Assembly: GCA_040954595.2 (NCBI GenBank)
Contig: CM082591.2
Coordinates: forward strand, 3,596,001 to 3,660,000
From: Balanoglossus misakiensis
Lineage: Eukaryota; Hemichordata
DNA length: 64,000 bases
Direction of reading: 5' to 3'
The position numbers and the translations under genes are program-made. Positions 13,961 to 28,100 of this stretch are shown here, one piece after another. Within the stretch, counting starts at the first letter, position 1; each line of letters opens with the position of its first letter. Below the pieces are notes generated by a model that had not been told where the DNA came from, did not search any database, and saw only the letters and a program-made list of their open reading frames with translations.

Positions 13961-15084
13961 CGATATTATTATTCTAACAAACATGATGGTTTATTCTGAT
14001 TTGTTCTCCAGTATGTGATTTACATACTGTGTCACAAACAGAGATTCCACCTTCCCCTAGGGAATATTTAAGCTTAGTTGTGCCAACTGGCCCAGTACCT
14101 GTTATTTGCGTTGCTTGTTTTAATATGTACTGAACATTGCCTTCAGCGTGGCTTGCTGCATTGGCAGCAATGTTGAAAACACCCAAGTCAACGTAACTCT
14201 TTCCGAAACCGAATGCTTTCTAGGATAGCTTTCTTTGACTTAAACATGTGATGGATTTTCTCTCAGTGAACTTTACAATGTTGAAACTTTGTGTTGTTGG
14301 GTTGGCTTTCTCTGGGATCCCTAATTTTGATGATGGTAAATTTGAGCAACTTTTCCCATAAATATATTCGTCTTGATGTGCAAATACTGAATGAAGATGA
14401 TCGTTTGTTTAATCTCAACATGTCGACGATAATAATAAGTAACAAGTGGAAATAGCATTATATCAAAATATTACAACGCGCAACAATGTGTAACTTGTTA
14501 TCCTACTGTGCTCATAGCAAAGAATGTGCTATTACTTTTACCACATCCCTGCGTTCCTTTGATATCGCACGATTTGGTTGCTAGGGTCCCTGGGATCCAA
14601 GAGTGTTGTGCTGATGACATGTTTTACTTTAGGAACAGGGAGAAACACATACGTAATTCCAACCCTTTGGAAACACCAATGTTCAGTGAGTAATAGGCAT
14701 CAGAGGAAAAAACATATGTGCCAAACATAATCAAGAATTTACACCAACGTGCTGGCAAAATAGTGGCTAAAACTTTTCTATGTTTCTGTAATATTTTATA
14801 TACGGTGTAAATGAAACCTCATCGCGCCATCCTGAACAGTTAATGGCAGAAAACCTTTTTTAATAGAAAATAAAATATGTGATTATGTGATGTGATTATA
14901 CGCCAGATGTATCATGTAAATGCCCCATAAATATATAAGCCTATGTCTAGGATAATAAATTATGAAGACAATTATATGTAAAATTTCATGTGCAGTGATA
15001 AGGCATAATATGGTCTCGCGTCGAAAATGGTCCCATATATTTAAGCAGAATTAACAATTCAAAGTGAACGATTGACAACAGCAA

Positions 15085-15338
15085 TGATATGGCTGTTGAA
15101 AGTAGGCCGTCGCCCTGTTTGCGGGTGATGGTATAGGTCCCCTGCGACACATTTGCTGGCAAATCAAGCAGGCGCAACGTCTAACTGCTACAATGTACAT
15201 TATGCGTCGTCACATTTCAGAGTTATTTCGATATAAAATGTCTTCTCTGCCAGGTCTTCTCAGACAGCAGGAACAATGCTGACGGTTTGTTTATAAACAA
15301 AAAGGTCACACATGAGCAGTTCAGATGATCCTACCAAT
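15085..15338. repeat. Dispersed repeat in the GPCR 3' flank, copy A
   Basis: Directly after the receptor stop codon (minus strand) this flank shares GACACATTTGCTGGCAA, AATGTACAT, GGTCACACATGAGCAGTT and further blocks, in order, with 33995-34225 in the same orientation. Part of it matches 31470-31550 in the opposite orientation. It is either a mobile repeat or the 3' UTR of duplicated receptors. Confidence 0.6.
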
Positions 15339-16343
15339 TTAAGTCCTTGTAACGGCCTCGTTGGATTGTTCCGGCGATACCTGATTTCCTTTGCCTTTGC
15401 ACCAGAATGTCTCTTTCAGGGCTCGTCTGAAGTGGTCCCACATTAACGCATAAATTATTGGGTTACAGCACACATTGCAAAAGACAGATATCACGGTGAA
15501 CTTGTAGAAATCGCCGTTCCAATCCATGGGTCCACCAAACACCCAGTTTTGGAAATACGCCAGCGAAGGGACGGTCCAGCACAAGAAGTACGTGACGACG
15601 ACCACACACATGGTCTTCGTGACGTTTTTGGAGGCTTTGTTGAGGACCCCGTCGGCCTGGCTCGAGGAGAGATTGTTGGCCTTGTGGTCGATGACGCGCT
15701 TGCGCAACACGCGGAATATCTTCAGGTAGCAGAAGACGAACACGGTCATGGGGAACGCGTACTCCACGACGAACACCAGCACGCCGATGAACCGCCGCAA
15801 GTGGTCGTTGGTCCACTCGTTGCGACACACCCCGCCGTCGTTGAAGTGCACGTACGGCCAGAACCACTCGTTGACGAAGCCGGCCAACCAGATGAAAGGC
15901 ACCACGCAGCGCACCTTATTGATGTCGAATTTGTTGTGGTGCCTCACCGGGTGGACGATAGCGAAATAGCGCTCGATGGTGATCGCGCAGAGGTTCAGCG
16001 ACGAGGAGTCAAACAGAGACCACAGCGGATAAAGCGATATCCAAAACTTACACAGTATAGTACCGCTGAGCCCCTTCGGGATGACGTCAACGGACGTGCC
16101 CAGGTAACTCAGCACAAAAATAAAGGAGCTACTCAGATCGATAATCGACTGGTTCAATATAAACATATTTGTCACTGTTCTTAGCGATTTCACCCGAAAG
16201 AAAACCAGACATACCAGAGCATTTCCCACGATTCCAAGGGTTCCAACCACTCCAATGCCAACATTGAAGAGAACGTCTTTGATTCCTTCATCGGTGACAT
16301 CATCAGATGTTGTATTTGTCGAAGAGTTCATTTCGTCCATCAT
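15339..16343 (-). CDS. Class A (rhodopsin-like) GPCR, complete and intronless
   Basis: The 334-codon single exon has every class A landmark. The extracellular N-terminus has NSS and NTT glycosylation sites (residues 6 and 10). TM1 has GNALV (40-44), and TM2 has LNQSIID with Asp69. Cys98 and Cys173 form the TM3-ECL2 disulfide pair. The TM3 end has ERY (124-126, the DRY position), TM6 has CWTVP (255-259), and TM7 has NPIIY (294-298). The protein works at the plasma membrane and signals through G proteins. The pattern fits the neuropeptide-receptor side of class A (the LNQS TM2 form is unusual), but the ligand is not decided by sequence. Two adjacent Met codons at 16341-16343 and 16338-16340 could start it. 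Its paralogue at 1-261 faces it. The coding part near 15600-16000 is GC-rich, which produces long antisense open frames that are not genes. Confidence 0.93.
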   Translation of the reverse strand: MMDEMNSSTNTTSDDVTDEGIKDVLFNVGIGVVGTLGIVGNALVCLVFFRVKSLRTVTNMFILNQSIIDLSSSFIFVLSYLGTSVDVIPKGLSGTILCKFWISLYPLWSLFDSSSLNLCAITIERYFAIVHPVRHHNKFDINKVRCVVPFIWLAGFVNEWFWPYVHFNDGGVCRNEWTNDHLRRFIGVLVFVVEYAFPMTVFVFCYLKIFRVLRKRVIDHKANNLSSSQADGVLNKASKNVTKTMCVVVVTYFLCWTVPSLAYFQNWVFGGPMDWNGDFYKFTVISVFCNVCCNPIIYALMWDHFRRALKETFWCKGKGNQVSPEQSNEAVTRT

Positions 16344-16549
16344 TCTTTATAGATACCACCTCTAAAGACGAAGATAAGCCCTGAAAAGCAATTAACAATT
16401 CTTGTATTTATAATAATCTTCTGCAATCAGTCTTTTGGTATAGTCTGTGCTGAGCAATGTAGAAAATTAAAATTGTATTTAAAAGTGACATTTTTTCTTA
16501 TATAAAGACATAACAGGCCTATATAATAAGGTATGCATACATACATTAT

Positions 16550-16690
16550 ACATACATACATACATACATACATACAGTAATACATATACAGTAACACATA
16601 CAGACACATACCGGTACAGTTATACATACAGTAATACAGCAATACATACTTACCGCTACAGTAATACATAATACACACACATACTGCAGA
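16550..16690. repeat. (ATAC)n and related ACA-rich simple repeat
   Basis: A pure ATAC run at 16550-16576 is followed by imperfect ACATACAGTA/ATACAC units. It lies about 200 bases upstream of the intronless GPCR start, in its probable 5' UTR or promoter. Confidence 0.85.
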
Positions 16691-19600
16691 GACACACAAA
16701 AAAACACGGCATACAGACTGGAATTACAAACTTTGAAAAGTATAGTTTTAACGACAAGAACAACGATCATGATAGAAATATGCTATGGTATTAAATCCTA
16801 CCTGCACACTCTCCCGTGGTATTGGTTCTTTCTCTTCGCTGGTCGTTTGCTACTTTTGAGCGAACGCGTCTGGTGAGCAGCGCTTAATCAACAGCCGGCA
16901 ACGTCACATTACGATCATATAGGATTATTCTGTGTGGACCTGTGATAAGAAACGTCAACATTTGTCATTCATAACGATTGCGAATTCTCTCTGTTGGTTT
17001 CTACACGGTGTATGAACACATTTCATTGCTCGAACATATCAATATTGCACAGAACAGATTCGGTTACATACATGATGACGAATATGGCTGCGCGGCTGCC
17101 GTCAAGAGAAGAAAACCTGGCTTTCCCGGCAGTTAGAAGGACCAAGCTACACCAACTGACAGCTAACATTTCAACCACATTTCGCAGAGCGGCCAAACAC
17201 GTCCTCCGAACACTGAGCAGACTTTCCAACAGTCGCACTCCCAATGATTACGAGATTAACCGAGAAAACGTGCAGAAGTATGAACGTAAAACTAGGGGCT
17301 CCTGCGCAAATGGAACACGACGTTAGGGGCTCAACCCGAGCGTTAGTTACTTTGCTTGATTTGCAACACCATGGCTACGGCCTGGTGATGAATAAAATGA
17401 ACTCCCAAACATCACAAATACGTACGTTTGGTTAATTCATAAACTGACAATAAAAAGACAGTTCCAATCATGACCTATAACGTGCAGTAGCTAAACGCTT
17501 CACCTTATGTTGATTTTTTATGTTGACTCATCTTCAGATTAACATCTATTATCACGTATACTCATGAAAAAATGAGTTTCCTTTCCAATTCCAATCCAAT
17601 CAGAGGAAAGGAATTTTGCATTTGTAAAGGACATGCAATATGACATGAAAGGAATCGTTACAATTGGCGTGAATATATTAGCATACTCACGTATAGAAAA
17701 AATGAAAATGAATCAGCTCTTAGTCATTAGAGACAAACAATAATTACAATTACAGAATTCTTCATTGAGGTTGGTGCACATATGGCTGAGAAACATTACT
17801 TTTGTGTTGTGGTTGTGGTGAGTATGAGTCATGATTATGTTCTGTCAAATGCAATGGCCAATTAGTGTATCCGCTACAGTCAACAGTGTATAAATAGACC
17901 ATTTGTGAGTTTAGTAGACCACGTAATTGAAATCAACAACAACCGATTTGTTAATGTGGCATGGCTGGTTCAAGCTAAACACTTAAGACTAAATGAGTGG
18001 AAGTTCAGGTATGGTCAGATACTTTACACTGCCACCTTTCTTGCAAACTTGTGGGTAAATCATGCGTATTGCGGAAAACAACTTGTTTCTACATTTAAAC
18101 TCTATTTCGACAGATGTCATGAGCTAATGGATAAGTACAATGTACCGTATGCTTTAAGCAAATGAATGCTTAGTGATGTCATCAACAACATTTGCCTTTG
18201 GTGAGTGACTACTTCCTATTTAGAGATTGATATTTGACGGGTGCCATATGTGGGGCAGGGTTTGCTTACTATTTTCAAGACACCAAACATCACTTGATTG
18301 CTACCATGTATTGTTTTATGACTGTTTGTCTTTGCAACTGGCCATCCAAATACCGTATATTTGTCCTATTTACTTAAGACTATGGGTGGGAATATGATCA
18401 CAGTTCGGACTCTATATGGTTATATTTCTGTCTTAAAGTACAGGTCGAGCGTGGCTCTTCAAAAGAAGCCCTGGCGACGTCAAGGCCTAAACAAAACATT
18501 TTACGCAGAGAGTGACATATCGTACCAATCGACGTGCTAGTTTGGTAATATAGGTATTTGCGTTTTCGTGCGAATGTGTGTGAATCTATCAGTTTGAAGA
18601 AAATCATTCTATATATAGAGTAACAAAATAGCTATGTAATGTAGGAACGTGCTGAATTCGCAGTTTTGTTCGAACAAGGTCATTCCACCCGTTCTTGTTT
18701 TAAAATGCTTTAGTATAATTTTGGATGTTATAATGATTATGATTACTAGGTTTTTGTATGTAAAATTTGTTTTCGGTTGGTTAGTTGGTTGGCTGGCTGG
18801 CAGGCTGGTTGGTTGGTTTATCGCTTCATTCATATTTTAACAAGATAGGGGCAGTACTGCATGGAGGGCGTCATTTGTGAAGATTGGAGGCACCCTGTTC
18901 CCAATTTCCATTATAGTGCTTCATGTGACACGAATCCAATTATTGCGGAAAAATTGATTGTTTCATTTAGGTCAAGTCTAGGTCGCATTCTTTGGTTGGA
19001 AATCCTTGCGTGCTGTCCACAAGCTTCAGTAAATAATACACATGTTTTAATACAGCGAAGCAATTGCCTGTAAACAAATACAACCGGACCGCCTGGCGCG
19101 GTTTTCTGATTTAATTACGGACGTCGCTGGACTCCTGCGACTTTTAATAGCATTGCCTTACCTACGTTTATCTAGAGTATAGTCCCACCAAAAATTGAGT
19201 CAGTGTTTCAGCTATTATATACGGTACCTACGTGAAGCAACCTACATGATTCAGCACCAGTTATTATAATCTCTTATTCCGCATGCCTTGTAATATGCTT
19301 ATGTAGCAGAAAAATCACTCTGGAAATATTGACAGCGGCGTTATGACACATAGCGCTTCAATCGCATCACATAATAACATCATAGAGCTACAATCTCTAT
19401 ATCATCCCGGACAAACGATTGTATTTTAAGCTCGTCACACGTCGCTTTGAGTGTGGCAGGAGCAATATGTCACTCACAAACATGCTTGCATTCCAGCGAA
19501 CTCTCCCTACAGAGACGCAATTCTAAAGAATCCCCCGATGCGAGCGAACGCCGTAAAGGTGTAAAAGCGACGTCGGCTTCATGCGTAGTTAATTGCTTTA

Positions 19601-22600
19601 TGCGACTCGAAGCACGTCTGCGTTTATGAAGTCTCGCGTAAAATTGAATTGTGCGATTCTTCGGCGATAGAAATTGTACCGTACATGTCGCTCATCAGAC
19701 ATTGTAATTCGGACGACTTTGCACATAGGTTCACTGTAGTTGGCATGTTCAAGCGGTGAGACTTTGTATTCTCAAATACCCTAATCACTCAGTATAGAAG
19801 CAAGAATCTATTTTCCGTACAATGCAACACTATTACTTTATTTGATGTATTTTGAGTGAATTTACCGTAATTTAATTTCATGGCCTAATTTATATTAATG
19901 TTTGTGACCAGAATTATAAGTTCACAAAATTAAATTCAGCTATAGAAATTAACTATATATTAATCGATATCTGATGACAATGGAGATATTGGATACAAAA
20001 TATATAAGCTGTGGGGAATTCCGTCGGTGACAATTTAAAGGCGTTACATGTATTGTCAAGACATTCGCTTCCATTCTTTGGACATTGTAAGTCAATATCC
20101 TCTCGTTGGTGAAAAATCGATATTACTTTATTACGTCAACATAAACTTACATTTAAAGCTTGTCAAAGTGCTGTCAATCTTCCATTTGGCTGAGGCCAAG
20201 TGTCAACGATTTTCAAATCAGAGCTATTAAGAAACATGGAAGTTTGAATAAATGGAAATCATTACATTATGAACTGCTGAACTTTAATAAAAATGACAGG
20301 AGATTATCGAAAACAAATATAAGCTTTCTTGGCTTTCTGCAAATAGCCTTACTTTGTTTCTATCTTGTAAATGACTTTAATTACTTTTATATACATTCTG
20401 CAGTTGATGTACATTTGATATTACACCTATATGTATACAGACGTACTTTTACAAGTCTGGATGTGACTGACCAGTCTTTTAACCTTACATTAACATTCCC
20501 AATGTTTAAAGCTCCATTAGCTGTAATTCTTTACTATGGTTTCTGTATTTTTGTTTTGTGTATCTACTGCAGTTTCTTGTTCAAATCTTAGAAGTGTGAT
20601 GAAATGCCCAGTATCCAGCTTATTAACACAACCTAACATTGTTTTTGTGCCAAATTTGAATTAAAGTCTGGACTACAATTCTTGTGTCAACAATAACAAT
20701 GTCTTTTACCCATACACAGGCTATGTTAACATGCTGTTTGGAGTTGAACAAGAAACTGTATTTGGTACACAAAACAAAAATGCTGGAAATGAAGTTAAAA
20801 TTGCCAGCTAATGTCCCTACAATTCTCAGACTCCTTCAAGTTATTTGAATATCATAACACCCTGACGTGTACCATACTCAATTGAACATTCTTGATAGGG
20901 CAACAATGAAACGTTATGGTCTTTGACATTGCAAGAGTGCATTTTGATTCAAACTTCAAAATGGTTTTAAGTAGAAACTAGACCCACTATGTAAATGCCC
21001 CTTATTCCATTACTTTAACAGCTACATTGTGTAGGAAAGGTCAACAAACATGAAAGAATCTAAAAAAAGTAATTTGTAGTTTCCTTCCTGAAAATAAGAC
21101 GCGCGTATGAATGAACAGAGCTGAGTGTTGCTGAAAACTGCTGAGTTACTGTGTACTATGGGAGTAAAAGACCTTTTTCAAATCTCGGTCGACAATAATA
21201 CAAGACAGATTTCTTTTCCACGCATAACAGTTAACTTCCTGTTGTTGCTTCAATCATCTTCCCTTGAATCGATTACAGGAAAAATATAAGAAACAGACAA
21301 AATTGCAGGCCAATTTCAGATGAGCGTGGGTCTTTATAATAAGCGCAAAACAGCTGCGTCAAAAGTTTAATGACATATAAAGGACAATCCAAATTCTTAG
21401 GTTTTTCTCAACCGCCACTCCATTCCCTAAAACTTAACTGCCTTATTGAGTTTCTGCAAGGCAGTCTAAAATTAATTCATGGACCATCATCATCATCATC
21501 ATCTTCATCGTCAATTCATAAAGTAAAACTTCTAATGTTAGCTACCAAGCATTCTTCATAAGTCCAAACATGACAGGAAAGAAAATTACAACCTAATGGA
21601 TGCAGATATGGCCTCTGGTTGAAATATCAATTATGGAACAGAAGAGAAATGGGATCCAAATAATGGAAGACAATTGATCTATTTTGAAAATTGCAGCAAT
21701 TTTTAAGTTCAGAACATATCTTGGTTTGCATGGGTTAATATAACCAAAATCTGTCTTTAATTTTTTTGCTAGTACAGATATACATAATATTAATTCTGGT
21801 TTGCAGCATCCAGTCAAGTTTGACATTCATTACGTGTCACTTCCAGATGCCACGTGTACATTTGACGTCATCATATACCCTAGATGTGTATCGAAGCCCG
21901 TAGGATAGTTCACATCGCAAAACGGGTTGCGATTCATTTTTCAATTGAAGCTACAGGGATCAAGCAGAGGTCATAGATAGCGTGCGAGCACACACAGACA
22001 CTCACACATGAATAGTGATACTTTCACGCTGTTTACCAAACAATTGACCTATGTGGAAAAGTACTTTTCATTGGAATCGGGGGAAATTAACAGTCCGGGT
22101 CTTTCCTTCAATGAAATTAGCATACTCGGTGTAATGGGAGAATATGGTCGGGGGAGTTGTGGATAATTGCTTCTCGACATGTTCTTTTATTCAAGAGGCA
22201 TTTACAAAGTAATTTTTTCCACACTGCGGGGCAAACAGTGAATGATTTAAAAGTCGCTAGCAAATAGACGTTTGCAATTTTTAGTTAAGTGCATTGGACA
22301 TATTGACAAAATACCCAATAAACATGACTTTGTGGGTTTGGTTATACTTAAAACACAAACTTAATTGAAACAGTCATTATAGGTGAGCCTGTCCTTGCTT
22401 GGTAGTGCTTGATTTGAATCTCTGTATCATACATATACAACTCAACTCAAAACATACCTTCTGATGGATATAGCCAATGAAATCTGCCATATTTAATGTT
22501 TCATCATTGCAAAATTTTGTGCCATAGTGCTATTCATATACTATGCCCATATTGTTTAGTTGTAACAACCACTCAGTAAGGATATTTCATTGAGCAGAAT

Positions 22601-24266
22601 AACATATAAGTTAAAGAAGCCTTTCAGAAGAAACAAAAATAACCACATTACTGTCAAAAGTGAGTGACTTTGTCCCTTTAACTTTCTGCCAGAGAACTTG
22701 TCCTGGGCATGGAAAAGTTCATGTATGAGTGTCAGCCAATCTAAGTTAACATATGGTATAGAGGTACAACTTTAACACAGAACACTGATTTGGGCCAAAC
22801 CATGGTGGTGAAAGGGTTGAAATGAGCCGCGAACTTTCATGAAATAACTAGCATTAATCAGATGCTCGCATGATGGATGCTGTATACTCCAGAACTGTGG
22901 GAGCTAAAGGTGACCAAGTTACAAAATAGGGCAAACACACATTTTTTTTATGAAACCAATTCAGATCAATGGTGTAATTGTCACTTTCACATGGAGTGAG
23001 GGAATTATATATACTTGTATAGCTCCTAGGGGTGTGCTTTGTGTTCGTTACACGTTAGGGGGTCGTCCTGCGGTTAAAGTTATTAAAGATTCTTTAATAA
23101 ATACTCGCCATGCGAATAGAGGTGGATATTAAAGTAAACACAGATGATGAAAAGACAGGGCTTTCCTTTACAAATTCAATTGTGTCTTTATCTCCTAAGT
23201 TATCAAGAAAACTGTTGTGGATTCTCAAACATTATAATATCTGCTGTTATACATGGAATTCAATTAAACATCCTTGTCATAGAGAACGTTTACATCAACG
23301 ATAGCAGTGGTATTTCAATTGTTAACACTCCACGCGTATGCAACAGTAAAAACTTACAAAAGAAAGAATAGTATAACCTTGAATTCTACAAACCTCCAGC
23401 TAATTAAATCTAAGATTTCCCTACTTTTGTGATAATCGCATTCGGTTGAATTGACATTGACATTTTCAAATAACTGTGGGGAAAAATGCACCTCTGCCTT
23501 GTACGCATTGATGTGTTAATACAATATACGTTTCCAACACTCACTGCAAATGTATGTAGCTGATGTTGACGCTACGATGTACATTACGCGGCCTGCCGAC
23601 ATGAAATGGCCTAAGGCAACGAACCCTTTATGGAGAAATTGCATGTGTGTGATGTGAAGCCATATATTGGGGAAGCGTTAAAACCTTTGTAACCGCGCCC
23701 GCCACTTGTTCGTTCAATTTCCTGCTGGTTGTACCAGGGATAATCTGTTCTTCTCACCGGATAGACTCCTTTTTTCCAATCAAAGAAAGTGTATTGCAAT
23801 GTATAATTTGTATTACTGAAATGATTTAACTTGCTTGTCGACGGTTCTTTAGACTTATCCAGGGACGTAATGAACAGCACAAACTTTGATTGACACACAC
23901 TCTAATCTTCAAAATACATGTCGTCAATCACGAACAAATTGAAGGGTTCAAAGGAGACAAAATGGCATTTTTGCGTGATTGATCAATGTTATTAGGGCAA
24001 CGTCAGGTACATGACAGGTCAGGTTCATAGAGAGGTCACTTCTGTTAATAACAAACCATGTTTAATCAATCGAGCAATTAATTAGAGTGAGCAATTCGGC
24101 AAACGAGAAGGCACACAATTATTTGACATTTGTGTCTTATTTTATAATGATCTATACAATACTCTTCATAGACAGTTTTACATGCTAACAACGTCCGATG
24201 GTTGGCATCTTTGAACACTGCAAGTTCAACTGAATAACTGCATTAATGAAGTATGTATTACTGTGT
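16691..24266. other. Intergenic DNA without supported genes
   Basis: There are scattered open frames under 145 codons, none with a recognised domain. Small simple repeats are at 18775-18818 (GGTT/GGCT) and 21485-21508 (CAT). One copy of a short dispersed motif lies at 22790-22824. Frames at 17905-18165 (+) and 20160-20591 (+) look protein-like in length only. Confidence 0.5.
22790..22824 (+). repeat. Short dispersed motif, copy 1
   Basis: GGGCCAAACC is followed by ATGGTGGTGAAAGGGTTGAA. The same core recurs, with one to a few changes, at 54952-54986, 58012-58049, 62111-62147 (reverse) and 62165-62209. Confidence 0.65.
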
Positions 24267-24355
24267 GTATGTATGTACATGTATGTATGTATGTATGTAT
24301 GTATGTATGTATGTATGTGTATGTATGTATGTATGTATGTATGTATGTATGTATG
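24267..24355. repeat. (GTAT)n microsatellite
   Basis: Over 80 bases of GTAT units with two short interruptions. Confidence 0.95.
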
Positions 24356-24554
24356 AGTGCGACTCAACAAACTGCATGATCTGTAATACCAGTATTTTAT
24401 GCGTACAAGGTTCAATGGGATAAATTTAATCTCCGGTCTCCTTGAGACAGAATTTCAGTTTCTTACTTGGGATTAATATGGTTAGAATCTGTTCTCACCC
24501 ACCACTGTTGGCAGCTGCTTTACAGATTTTAATTATTTTCTGCAATTTCAAAGT

Positions 24555-25100
24555 GTCGTGCCGGATGCAGTCAAATGCGTATATATCGTTAGTCTCCCCT
24601 GGGATTCGATGAAAACATTACGCTGTCGCCGGTACCACTCATTTTTTTTCTTTTAAGTCTCATTATTGTATTTGCTGTCTGAAAATTTGACGAGGCAGAA
24701 ATGTATGCATTTATTCATGGACAACAATTACACTCAAGATTTTGACAGTGTTTATCCATTTTTTTCCAGATAGGCCGTGTGTTTTAACCCGTTTTTGCGG
24801 ATGTTCTTGTTAGAGAAAAACACGCTTGATTGGCCGTCCTGACTATCTGATTAACCTCAAGGTGTCCAACGCCTGGCAGATGTAAATTTCAATATTTTGT
24901 GCGATTCCTACGTGTATGCCCCCGTATCTTGTCATAAAGTGTTTCAGTTGTGCCAATTTGTACAAAACTTGCGTGTATATAAACAGCAAATTAAAAAAAG
25001 ATTTTGCTCACAATCAAATTTCAAATAACATCAATAAGCACGCATGGTGTCCATGTAAATGAAGAAATGATAGCTGGTCATTTAATTTTACGTCGCGTTC
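24555..25100. repeat. Diverged dispersed repeat, copy 2
   Basis: Same order of anchor blocks as 11340-12060, on the same strand. See that entry for the shared segments. Confidence 0.45.
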
Positions 25101-28100
25101 TTTTTATCTTTAAAACACGCAATGCGAGTCCATCTCGACAAAACAGAGAATAAAACCACTGGCTAATATGCGGTGCTTGCCGGACAAAATAAACGACATG
25201 AGTGGTAAATCACTTAGCGTCGAAAACTACTTGCTTTTTGCTTACAGCGTCTGTTTGTTTTGCTACTGGATACGTCATTCACAATTCTCTGTTGACACAT
25301 TATCGCCTTGATAGGTGATAGGGCACATCTGCTGCTTGCTGTCCAAACACCCAAATAATTTGTCATCACTTACGGTGCTATTTTTACTGAACTCGCGTGT
25401 CTCAACGGACAAGTAATGCTTTGCACAGGTGATGATTCACACCTCATTCAGGAGCTGCAGACCCATCATCTGCTGAGCACGTGTCAGAGGATGACGAAGA
25501 TGATGATGGCGGAGGTTGTATAGCGACGGTGTGAATTTCAGATTCATTGCCGCGGCTATCAAAACAAAATGGTTTCCATCAAAATCAGTGATGTTGTAAT
25601 ATAACTTTATTGAGAACAACCTGTCAGTTTTGTGCTAAAACAGCTTGAATGTAGGCTGTTATCACCCATATGTGAGCGCCATAAACTGACAAATGTGCCA
25701 ATAGCACGCCAGTTTGAGACACGTCTAACAGACGAGACATGCTCCAAGCAGACAGATTTTGTATAAATTTCGTGCTTCTTCTAAGGTCAAGGAGTGGATG
25801 CATAAATGCTTTCTTTAAGGCGATGGCATTCAGCATTGGCGACAAGGCAAAGATATGTTTCCTCATAGACATATCTCAGTCAGAATGGTTCTGATTGTGC
25901 AGCATATACGCCGACTCAGGGGGCCGAACTCCTTGGGGACAGGGGCGTATACCACATGGAAGCGAATGTGTTCCAAATTTGATGTTATGCAAGCAGAACA
26001 ACCTGCACGTCTGTCCATTGCAAACACTTGTTTTCCATCAACTCATTACAATACAAGGTGAAAATGAGAGTGTTACAAAGTGATGCAAACGCAGAATACG
26101 TCTCTCTAATGCAAACACTTGACATCCACTACAGTACATTATCACCTTAGTATTAGGTGTTGGAGATCAAATGCATATGCTCGCTTCAAGTACCCCGGTA
26201 TATGCACAGTGAGCCAGCTGGAAATAAGTAAAAGGTTGTAAACTAACAACACATCCGATTATGTAAATTTCTTAATCCTACACCCACACAAGATTCAAAG
26301 GATGACCTTTTGATATTGAGGTGTGGATGATTTGGGTTTATTTTTTCAACAAGGCTTTGTTTCAAATTACTGTGGAAAACAGAGAATACAGGAAGTATAC
26401 TCAATTGTATTTTGGGGCTACACAAATAGAACATACATGGACCTATGTCCTCTACCCCATCTACCGGTAGAACACACATGAACCTGTCCTCCAACCCACG
26501 CCTATGTTATCGATGAAACATTAGAACTGTTTAAAGCTAGTGGCATCATACTTGTAACACTCTTCCATTACAAGTAGATGTGGACACACAAGAGGATGTT
26601 CGGTTTTGTAATATTTTCTGGTTATCCGATCAGGATTATACTTAACATGCAGGATTAGTGATCAAACAATTTCTCCGAAAACAGGTTGCCAATCGGCTTT
26701 CTCCTAAAGCAGATTAACTTAAGATACATGCTTACAAATGTCGCCCAAAGCGTCATCTCGAGAGACCAATGAGGCTATCATGCTCCACTAAAAGTTTTAC
26801 GAATGTACGATAGCAACTTGAGACACACTAGAAGTAAACTTTTAAAAACTTCTGTGCGCACATTCCTGGTTGCTGTCGTGTCTGCGCAGATAGCATCATC
26901 AGGTTAGCCTATCATGACAGGACATCACCTCATCTATTGGTTTGCTAAAACTTTGAGAATAACGCAGCAATTGTATAATTCAAAGCGTACATTTGATATT
27001 TTCAATGTTGTACAACCATCATGAAAATCTTAAAGGTAGACTTCCATTACTATAAGTCATCTCTTAAAGCTACACTTCCATTACTAAGTCATTCATTATG
27101 TCTTATCTCACATCTCATATATTCATGTCTTATCTGATTTATTATATTACTGTACTTTATATGCATAAAACAGATAAGACTTGAGTTAAATAAAATAAAA
27201 GACGCGAAGTAACTTCTTGCGTCAATATTGTGACACAGAATCATATGTTATATCTCATATATATTTAAATTTAACAGCAACTGCACGAATGCGCTGTACG
27301 GTATGTTGGAGAGGTTCTGTTCAGACGACAGTTGTACCTATGTTTGAAAGGAATTTCGAGTGTAGTCACCGTGCCAGGTGGTCATGCGATTATAGGACCA
27401 TATGACAGACATAAGGGCGGAAATCGGTATAATATACATGTGATATCTTACAACAGGGTCGATATTCAAGGGAAGTTATAATGTAAAAACCCTTAACATC
27501 AGAAGCTGTATTGTAAATTCATATACTGACATCCTGCTTAGTTTTCATGCATGAGTCTGTGTTTAACCAGGCAACATAGATTACCCAAATTTCACTTAAT
27601 CAGGGCACCATCAACCCCATATGAGATTCCTAAGGCTGTTGGTTTGATTCTACAGATACTTGTCGAACGTGATGCAATGAATAGAGAATCTCTATACACT
27701 CTTCCTTAAAATGAACCATTTCATCGCTATCGTTGTATGACTCTGGCTGAGTTAAAAACTTCATCGATGACGTCAACCTTACATTTTTCTCGAGAAGCTG
27801 ACACATGCACATATGACATATCATAGTGTTTGTACGATGAACCTGCAATTTGTTCAGGAAATTGCTCCAGTATTGCAATATATGTTCACATTACAATCTG
27901 TCGGAGCGGAAAGTCAGGACTTTACATCAGAGAGAAAGAAACTACATTTTTCACACATCCATTACTCAAATACATGGTGCATGTGTGTGCACTTTCACAT
28001 TCTCCTATAGTATAAACAGTTCGTTATTCCCAAAATATACATTAGAGGAAAAATCTCTTTAGTATTATGTCTCCATTTTCTAGATTATTGACTTGGAACG

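Larger units (their letters stand above)
7447..15338. other. Intergenic DNA without supported genes (second part)
   Basis: Apart from the repeats at 11340-12060 and 13060-13960 and a poly-C run near 8938-8952, I find no gene. The longest open frame (11213-11656, +, 147 codons) lies inside the dispersed repeat and resembles no family I know. Confidence 0.55.

Noticed and set aside
15549-16184. 211-codon open frame antisense to the complete GPCR, with other long shadow frames at 15463-15867
   Set aside because: It is the reverse strand of GC-biased receptor codons and has low-complexity Arg/Val/Asp/His composition. The minus-strand receptor has all class A motifs.
17905-18165. 86-codon plus-strand frame with varied composition
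   Set aside because: It looks protein-like but matches no family I know, and has no clear promoter or splice partners. It could be a decayed transposon fragment.
20160-20591. 143-codon plus-strand frame with hydrophobic stretches
   Set aside because: AT-rich composition alone gives Phe/Leu/Ile-rich frames, and no domain or splice context supports it.
22950-23132. Frame ending RYTLGGRPAVKVIKDSL..., considered as organelle or ribosomal-protein-derived
   Set aside because: The resemblance is only in feel; no specific protein could be matched, so no nuclear mitochondrial insertion is claimed.
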